Assembly (NCBI GenBank): GCA_965276815.1
Contig: CBDIBE010000012.1
Span: forward strand, 1,013,394 to 1,077,393
Direction of reading: 5' to 3'
Origin: JAVVHH01 sp965276815
GTDB taxonomy: Bacteria; Pseudomonadota; Alphaproteobacteria; Acetobacterales; Acetobacteraceae
DNA length: 64,000 bases
Shown here: in pieces, positions 59,091 to 64,000 of the stretch
Layout of the letters: each line of letters opens with the position of its first letter
How positions within the stretch are numbered: position 1 is the first letter of the stretch
The notes under the pieces: generated by a model
The model's input: only the letters and a program-made list of their open reading frames with translations
Told to the model about the DNA's origin: nothing
The model's database searches: none
Program-made: the position numbers and the translations under genes

Positions 59091-60352
59091 ACGCCGCCCT
59101 CAAGGACGCGTTCATCTCGGCCCTCGTCGCCCTCGGCCTATTCGGGCCGATGGTCGGGCTGCTGACCGAGAGCGGCGAGCGGTCGCTCTACCTCGTCGCC
59201 CGGCCGGTGCCGCTGGTCGCCATCGTCGCCGCCGTGTTCGTCGGTCGGCTCGCGCTGCTGCTGTTCCGCGCCCGGCCGCGCGCGCAGTATCGCGCCAACC
59301 GCCGGCTCGCCGAAGCGCTGACCCGGTCGGGCCGCTTCATCACCCCGCTGCTGCTCGCTGTCGCAGTGGCGCTGCCGCTGTTCACCGGCCGCTACCTGAT
59401 CGATCTCGGCACGCTGGTCCTCACCTACGTCATGCTCGGCTGGGGGCTGAACATCGTGGTCGGGCTCGCCGGGCTGTTGGACCTCGGCTACGTCGCCTTC
59501 TACGCGGTCGGCGCCTATTCCTACGCCCTGATCGCACAGAATTTCGGCCTCGGCTTCTGGACCTGCCTGCCGCTCGCCGGGCTGCTCGCCGGCTGCTGGG
59601 GCATGCTGCTCGGCTTTCCCGTGCTGCGGCTGCGCGGCGACTACCTGGCCATCGTCACGCTCGCGTTCGGCGAGATCATCCGCGTGGTGATATTGAACTG
59701 GACCAGCCTGACCAACGGCCCCAACGGCATCAGCGGCATTCCCCGCCCGACCCTGTTCGGCCTGAAGTTCGACATGTCGGGCGATCCCGGCACCTTCGCC
59801 GGGTTCTTCCATATCGAGCCGAGCACGGTGCAGCGGGTCGCGTTCCTCTACTACGTCATCCTCGGCCTGGCGCTGTTGACCAACTGGGTGGCGCTGCGCC
59901 TGCGCAAAGTCGCTCTCGGGCGCGCCTGGGAAGCGCTGCGCGAGGACGAGATCGCCTGCCGCTCGCTCGGGATCAACGTCACCGTCACCAAGCTCAGCGC
60001 GTTCGCCATAGGCGCGACCTTTGGCGGCCTCGCCGGCGCATTCTTTGCCACGCGCAACGGCTTCATCAGCCCCGAGAGTTTTACCTTCATCGAGAGCGCG
60101 ATCGTGCTGGCCATCGTCGTGCTCGGCGGGCTCGGCAGCCAGCTCGGCACCGCGCTCGCCGCCATCGTCATGATCGGCGGCGTCGAAGTGTTCCGCGACC
60201 TGCAGGAATACCGGATGCTGATATTCGGCTTGGCGCTGGTGCTGGTCATGGTGCTGCGGCCGCGCGGCCTCGTGGCCGGCCGCACGCCGAGCGTGGCTTT
60301 GGGGACGCGCCGCGAGATCAGCGCCGAGCTGGTGGCCGAAGGCCGTGGATAG
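59087..60352 (+). CDS. livM: Branched-chain amino-acid ABC transporter permease LivM
   Basis: A 421-residue permease, longer than LivH by an N-terminal extension as usual for LivM. The core has GLNIVVGLAGLLDLGYVAFYAVGAY, LRLRGDYLAIVTLAFGEI, NGPNGI and the EAA-like ALREDEIACRSLGIN loop. The start ATG 59087 overlaps the livH stop. Confidence 0.94.
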   Translation: MNAALKDAFISALVALGLFGPMVGLLTESGERSLYLVARPVPLVAIVAAVFVGRLALLLFRARPRAQYRANRRLAEALTRSGRFITPLLLAVAVALPLFTGRYLIDLGTLVLTYVMLGWGLNIVVGLAGLLDLGYVAFYAVGAYSYALIAQNFGLGFWTCLPLAGLLAGCWGMLLGFPVLRLRGDYLAIVTLAFGEIIRVVILNWTSLTNGPNGISGIPRPTLFGLKFDMSGDPGTFAGFFHIEPSTVQRVAFLYYVILGLALLTNWVALRLRKVALGRAWEALREDEIACRSLGINVTVTKLSAFAIGATFGGLAGAFFATRNGFISPESFTFIESAIVLAIVVLGGLGSQLGTALAAIVMIGGVEVFRDLQEYRMLIFGLALVLVMVLRPRGLVAGRTPSVALGTRREISAELVAEGRG

Positions 60353-61169
60353 CGCGCTGCTCGAAGTCGAGCACCTGACCATGCGGTTCGGCGGCCTGAC
60401 CGCGGTGAAGGACCTGTCGTTCACCGCCAGACGCGGCGAGATCACCTCCGTCATCGGCCCGAACGGCGCCGGCAAGACCACCGTCTTCAACTGCATCACC
60501 GGCTTCTACCGCCCCACCACCGGCGCCATCCTGCTGCAACGCCCCGGCGGCGCGCGCTTCGCGCTGCAGACCCTGCCCGGCCATCGCATCGCCCGGCGCG
60601 CCGGCGTCGCCCGCACCTTCCAGAACATCCGCCTGTTCGCCGGCATGACCGTGCTGGAGAACCTACTCGTGGCGCAGCACAACTTCATGATGCCGAACAT
60701 CGGCTCCGGCCTGCTCGCGGTGTTCGGCCTCGGCGGCCATCGCCGCGCCCAGGCCGAAGCCATCGCGCGCGCCCGGGCCTGGCTCGACCGCATCAACCTC
60801 ATCCCCCGCGCCGATGACCCGGCCGGCGCCCTGCCCTACGGCGACCAGCGCCGGCTCGAGATCGCGCGCGCCATGTGCACCAACCCGGTGCTGCTCTGCC
60901 TCGACGAGCCCGCGGCCGGGCTGAACCCACGCGAGGGCGAGGAGCTTTCCGCCCTACTCAAGAGCATCCAAGTCGACGGCTGCTCGGTGCTGTTGATCGA
61001 GCACGACATGGGCGTGGTGATGCGCATCTCCGACCACATCGTCGTCCTCGACCATGGCGAGCGCATCAGCGACGGCGCGCCTGAGCATGTGCGCGCCGAC
61101 CCGCGCGTCATCGCCGCCTATCTCGGCGAAGGCGACGAGGACGACGTCGACGCGCCGGTCGCCGCATGA
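60345..61169 (+). CDS. livG: Branched-chain amino-acid ABC transporter ATPase LivG
   Basis: An ATPase of 274 residues with Walker A GPNGAGKTT, Q-loop region RTFQNIRLF, a modified signature LPYGDQRRLEIARAM (the LivG/BCAA type lacks the LSGG form), Walker B LLCLDEPAAGLNP and H-loop EHD. GTG start, overlapping livM by 8 bases; 4-base overlap with livF. Confidence 0.95.
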   Translation: MDSALLEVEHLTMRFGGLTAVKDLSFTARRGEITSVIGPNGAGKTTVFNCITGFYRPTTGAILLQRPGGARFALQTLPGHRIARRAGVARTFQNIRLFAGMTVLENLLVAQHNFMMPNIGSGLLAVFGLGGHRRAQAEAIARARAWLDRINLIPRADDPAGALPYGDQRRLEIARAMCTNPVLLCLDEPAAGLNPREGEELSALLKSIQVDGCSVLLIEHDMGVVMRISDHIVVLDHGERISDGAPEHVRADPRVIAAYLGEGDEDDVDAPVAA

Positions 61170-61891
61170 CCGGTCCGCTGCTGTCATTGCGCGAGGTCAC
61201 CGCTTTCTACGGCGCGATCCAAGCGCTGAAAGGCGTGGACCTGGAAATCCATCAGGGCGAGATCGTTACCCTGATCGGCGCCAACGGCGCCGGCAAGAGC
61301 ACGCTGATGATGACCATCTGCGGCAATCCCCGCGCCCGCACCGGCCAGATCCTGTTCGACGGGAAAGACATCACGGCGTTGCCGACGCACCAGATCATGC
61401 ATCTGGGCCTCGCGCAGGCGCCGGAGGGCCGTCGCATCTTCGCGCGGATGACGGTCTACGAAAACCTGCTCATGGGCGCCGAGATGGTGCGCATGAAGAA
61501 CTTCGATCGCACCCGCGACCTGGTTTTCACCCTCTTCCCGCGCATCAAGGAGCGGCTCGGCCAGCGCGGCGGCACGCTCTCCGGCGGCGAGCAGCAGATG
61601 CTGGCGATCAGCCGCGCGCTGATGAGCCAGCCGCGCCTGTTGCTGCTCGACGAGCCGAGCCTGGGCTTGGCGCCCCTGGTGGTGCGCCAGATCTTCGACG
61701 CCATCCGGCAGCTCAACCGGGAGACCGGGCTGACCGTGCTGCTGGTCGAGCAGAACGCGTTCCAGGCGCTCCGGCTCGCGCATCGCGGCTACGTCTTGGT
61801 CAACGGCAGCATCACCATGGCGGGGACTGGCGCCGATCTGCTGGCGCGTCCCGAGATTCGCGCCGCCTATCTCGAGGGCGCCCACTCTTAA
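61166..61891 (+). CDS. livF: Branched-chain amino-acid ABC transporter ATPase LivF
   Basis: An ATPase of 241 residues with Walker A GANGAGKST, APEGRRIFARMTVYENL (LivF hallmark), signature LSGGEQQML, Walker B LLLLDEPSLGLAP and H-loop EQN. Last liv gene. No binding protein follows; the nearest LivJ-like gene is at 33257. Confidence 0.95.
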   Translation: MTGPLLSLREVTAFYGAIQALKGVDLEIHQGEIVTLIGANGAGKSTLMMTICGNPRARTGQILFDGKDITALPTHQIMHLGLAQAPEGRRIFARMTVYENLLMGAEMVRMKNFDRTRDLVFTLFPRIKERLGQRGGTLSGGEQQMLAISRALMSQPRLLLLDEPSLGLAPLVVRQIFDAIRQLNRETGLTVLLVEQNAFQALRLAHRGYVLVNGSITMAGTGADLLARPEIRAAYLEGAHS

Positions 61892-62023
61892 GCCTGGCGC
61901 CGTCCGCCTCGGACAGCATGGACAGCAAGCGCGGCAAATGCGGGTTTGGCCTCAGCAGATCGAACGCGGGCATCAGCAGCCAGCCCGCCAAGGCTAGCCC
62001 GGTACCCGGCCGCCAACGCCAAC

Positions 62024-62635
62024 TCATGCCAGCTTCAGCCACAGCGTCGCGACCGTCATCTCGCCGCGGCGGTGCAACCCCAAGCTACCGCCATGCTCTG
62101 CCGCCAGCATCGACGCGAGGGTCATTCCTTCGCCAGGAGCCGGCTCGCGGCCGCAGCCCCAGCCATTATCGGTCACCTCTAGCCGCACGCCCGCTTTGTC
62201 CGCCGATACCTCGACATTGATGCGGCCAATCAGCCGCATGTGCATCCCGTGCTTGACCGCGTTGCTGACCAACTCGTGCGCCACCCGGAGGATCACCTCC
62301 TCCAGCGCCGGCGGAACGTGCTGTGTCTGTACGGAACAATTCAACGTGATGTACTGATCGGGGTCGCTCGCCAGCCCGACAATGCCCCGGCACAAATTCT
62401 CCATGCGCTCGCCGAGCGGTCCAGGTGCACGGGTCAAACCGAACAATGCGTCCGATATCTCGGCCGTCAGAAGAATGCGCCGTTCCAGCTCGGTGGCCAT
62501 GCGCTGGTTCGGACCGCTCGCCGGCACGCAGTCGGCAATCTGGGCCAAGATTCGCGTCAACGCGTTCTTGGTTTGATGCCGGAGCTGGCGGAAATCGACC
62601 TCGGAACCTTCGGTGCAGCTGCAGGCCTGAGTCAT
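62024..62635 (-). CDS. Short soluble histidine kinase, HWE/HisKA_2-like
   Basis: A 203-residue protein with only a phosphoacceptor segment and a catalytic ATPase domain. The dimerisation helix has RHQTKNALTRILAQI with the likely phosphorylated His20 and following Asn, as in HWE/HisKA_2 kinases. The ATP-binding part has HELVSNAVKHG (N box), DNGWGC (G1) and GMTLASMLAAEHGG. There is no sensor or membrane segment, so it probably acts with a cytosolic partner. ATG 62635 follows AGGAGG. It is divergent from the DUF6502 gene across the paired inverted repeats. Confidence 0.85.
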   Translation of the reverse strand: MTQACSCTEGSEVDFRQLRHQTKNALTRILAQIADCVPASGPNQRMATELERRILLTAEISDALFGLTRAPGPLGERMENLCRGIVGLASDPDQYITLNCSVQTQHVPPALEEVILRVAHELVSNAVKHGMHMRLIGRINVEVSADKAGVRLEVTDNGWGCGREPAPGEGMTLASMLAAEHGGSLGLHRRGEMTVATLWLKLA

Positions 62636-62665
62636 CGAGCGCGCCTCCTGTGATGCGAAAGCCAT

Positions 62666-62686
62666 ACGTGGGTATAATTCCCACGT
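62666..62686. promoter_or_regulatory. Inverted repeat 1 (candidate operator, contains TATAAT)
   Basis: ACGTGGG (62666-62672), spacer TATAATT, CCCACGT (62680-62686), a perfect 7-bp dyad. The spacer contains a perfect -10 hexamer (62673-62678), so a bound protein would cover the RNA polymerase site. Confidence 0.65.
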
Positions 62687-62694
62687 CAAGTCGA

Positions 62695-62715
62695 ATGTGG
62701 GTTCTTTTCCCACAT
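62695..62715. promoter_or_regulatory. Inverted repeat 2 (candidate operator)
   Basis: ATGTGGG (62695-62701), spacer TTCTTTT, CCCACAT (62709-62715), a perfect 7-bp dyad with the same GTGGG-N7-CCCAC core as repeat 1. Centres are 29 bases apart. It ends 5 bases before the earliest possible start of the DUF6502 gene. Confidence 0.65.
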
Positions 62716-62719
62716 CTTC

Positions 62720-63601
62720 TTGCATGCTACGTATGTCACGCCAGGAGCACGCGCGATTTCCGACCCGAACCCCAGTCCGCCTCAAGCCGATGCCTTGATG
62801 CGCCCGCTCGCGCGCGCATTGCGGCCGTTGGTGCGGCTGCTGATCCAGGCAGGCATTACCTTTCCCATCCTGGCCGATCTCTTGCGGACCCTGTATATCG
62901 ACGTGGCCGCCCGTGACCTGTCTCCGGGCGAACGCGCCCGCACCGACAGCCGCATGTCGTTGCTGACCGGCATCCATCGCAAGGAGCTGCGCCGCCAGCG
63001 CGTGACCGCCGATGACGCGCCGGAGCCCGCGATATTGACGCTGAACAGCCAAATCATCGGCCGCTGGCTCGGCGACCCCGCCTATGCCGCCGCAGATGGC
63101 CGTCCGCGACCGTTGCCGCGCATCGGCCCAGCGCCCTCCTTCGAGTCGCTGGTTGGCAGCGTCACGCGCGACTTGCGCTCGCGCGCGGTGTTGGACGAGT
63201 GGCTGGCGCAGGGCACGGCCATGCTCGACGCCGACGACCAGGTGCGGCTACAAACTCCCGCTTACCTGCCGCGCGCCGATGGTGACGCCCGCTTGTTCTA
63301 TTTTGCCCGCAACCTGCACGACCATATCGCGGCTGCGTCGGCCAACGTGGCCGCCGCGGGCGCCGCGCCGTTCCTCGACCGCTCCGTCCATTATGACGGA
63401 CTGGATCCGGCCGCGGCGGCGGCGCTCGAAAGCGAGGCGCGCGAAGCCGCCAACCGGCTGCTCCTCGACGTGAACCGCACCGCGCTCGCCATCGCCGACG
63501 AAAGCGACAAGCGGATCGCGGCGCAAGGTCCGGGGCCGACAAGGCGCGTCAATTTCGGCATCTACGTCTACATGGCGGATGAGCCGCCGCGTGCCAGCTA
63601 G
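62720..63601 (+). CDS. DUF6502 family protein, HTH-like segment
   Basis: About 293 residues from the TTG at 62720; the conserved part begins around LMRPLARALRPLVRLLIQAGITFP, so ATG 62798 is an alternative start. The family has no assigned function. Residues 74-92 (TDSRMSLLTGIHRKELRRQ) look like the second and third helices of a helix-turn-helix, which suggests DNA binding. The rest is mixed helical with conserved FYFARNLHDHI. Its promoter region carries two identical-core dyads. It is followed 4 bases later by a lipoprotein gene. Confidence 0.75.
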   Translation: MHATYVTPGARAISDPNPSPPQADALMRPLARALRPLVRLLIQAGITFPILADLLRTLYIDVAARDLSPGERARTDSRMSLLTGIHRKELRRQRVTADDAPEPAILTLNSQIIGRWLGDPAYAAADGRPRPLPRIGPAPSFESLVGSVTRDLRSRAVLDEWLAQGTAMLDADDQVRLQTPAYLPRADGDARLFYFARNLHDHIAAASANVAAAGAAPFLDRSVHYDGLDPAAAAALESEAREAANRLLLDVNRTALAIADESDKRIAAQGPGPTRRVNFGIYVYMADEPPRAS

Positions 63602-63605
63602 GGAT

Positions 63606-64000
63606 ATGCGTGCGGCCGCCTTGTTGCTGGTGGCGTTGCTCGCCGCCTGCGCGCGGCCTTCGCCCCCGCCTCAGACCGCGACCCAGGAGCCGCCCCCTTC
63701 TGCCTGCCGGGTCGGGCCGGGTGGCGGGCCGGCGACGGCATTGCAGACCGCCGATCGCGGGATTGGCGGGACCGGTGCGCCGCCGACGCAGGTGACGGAT
63801 CGCGGAATCGGCGGCACCGGCATCATCGCCGTGATCACTGGGTTTGCCAGCGTGTGCCTGGCCGGGCAGGAGGTCGCGGTGGCGCCGGACGTGCCGGTAT
63901 CGGTCGGCGATCGGGCCGCTTCGCTCGACGCCCTGCGCGCCGGCCAGGTCGCCGTGGTCGACGCTGCCGGCACCGGGCCCTCGCTGCAGGCACGCAGCAT
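63606..64000 (+). CDS. DUF5666-like lipoprotein, C-terminus beyond window
   Basis: 131 visible codons of an exported protein. The N-terminus is a lipoprotein signal with lipobox AAC (LLAACARP, Cys15), then a Pro-rich stretch. A duplicated DRGIGGTG element (TADRGIGGTG, VTDRGIGGTG) leads into IIAVITGFASVCLAGQEV, the typical DUF5666 repeat strand. Mature protein would be in the periplasm or outer membrane. The start ATG 63606 lies 4 bases after the DUF6502 stop, so they form one operon. The 3' end is outside the window. Confidence 0.78.
   Translation, partial: MRAAALLLVALLAACARPSPPPQTATQEPPPSACRVGPGGGPATALQTADRGIGGTGAPPTQVTDRGIGGTGIIAVITGFASVCLAGQEVAVAPDVPVSVGDRAASLDALRAGQVAVVDAAGTGPSLQARS

Overview
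The window is GC-rich, densely coded DNA with ATGA/GTGA-type gene overlaps. It looks like a chromosomal segment of an environmental alphaproteobacterium, tentatively a Rhodospirillales/Acetobacteraceae-like organism. The reasons are the gene repertoire (many ABC uptake systems, a periplasmic molybdenum hydroxylase with a tri-haem cytochrome, DUF6502/DUF5666 proteins) and a palindromic interspersed repeat of a kind common in Alphaproteobacteria. I could not run a search, so the taxonomic placement is inference.

Layout. 0-5.4 kb: the 3' truncated acetate kinase gene and a D-2-hydroxyacid dehydrogenase on the minus strand, then a TauABC/SsuABC-like importer with two different permease genes. 5.4-11 kb: a MetE-like protein, a deletion-damaged amino-acid importer, a GntR/FCD regulator with a matching operator in its promoter, and mannonate dehydratase plus a fructuronate reductase-like enzyme (hexuronate catabolism). 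11-15.9 kb: an SDR that lacks the usual catalytic Tyr/Lys, and a three-gene molybdenum hydroxylase/[2Fe-2S]/cytochrome c operon. 16-20 kb: a small island with an ExoU-like patatin phospholipase, a CesT/SpcU-like secretion chaperone and an unrecognised 358-residue protein. No type III secretion apparatus is visible. 20-31 kb: small-molecule catabolism (EthD, crotonase, amidohydrolase, VOC, YjbQ, polysaccharide deacetylase, SDR, ketopantoate reductase-like), two MFS transporters and a ROK kinase whose motifs are in circularly permuted order. 31-35.5 kb: a flavin reductase, a polysaccharide flippase, an orphan LivJ-like binding protein and three small proteins.

35.6-41.4 kb: a second TauABC-like importer, again with two permeases, behind an amidohydrolase, with a divergent PhnD-like protein. 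41.4-57.7 kb: a complete-looking type II secretion (T2SS) locus (gspO, G, L, K, I, J, E, F, H, M, C/N-like, D). It is interrupted by a minus-strand block encoding a PEP-CTERM-type protein, an amino-acid binding protein and a large secreted phosphoesterase, and by a lytic transglycosylase gene. The phosphoesterase is a reasonable candidate substrate. 58 kb: tRNA-Lys(CTT), then livHMGF for branched-chain amino-acid uptake. 62-64 kb: a short soluble histidine kinase and a DUF6502 protein gene diverge from an intergenic region that carries two matching 21-bp inverted repeats. A DUF5666-like lipoprotein runs off the right edge.

The observations I rate highest are the ExoU-like effector with its chaperone, the permuted ROK kinase, the paired operators at 62.7 kb with an HTH-like DUF6502 protein, and the SBP-permease deletion scar upstream of an intact ATPase gene. 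No CRISPR array, insertion sequence, prophage or rRNA gene was seen.
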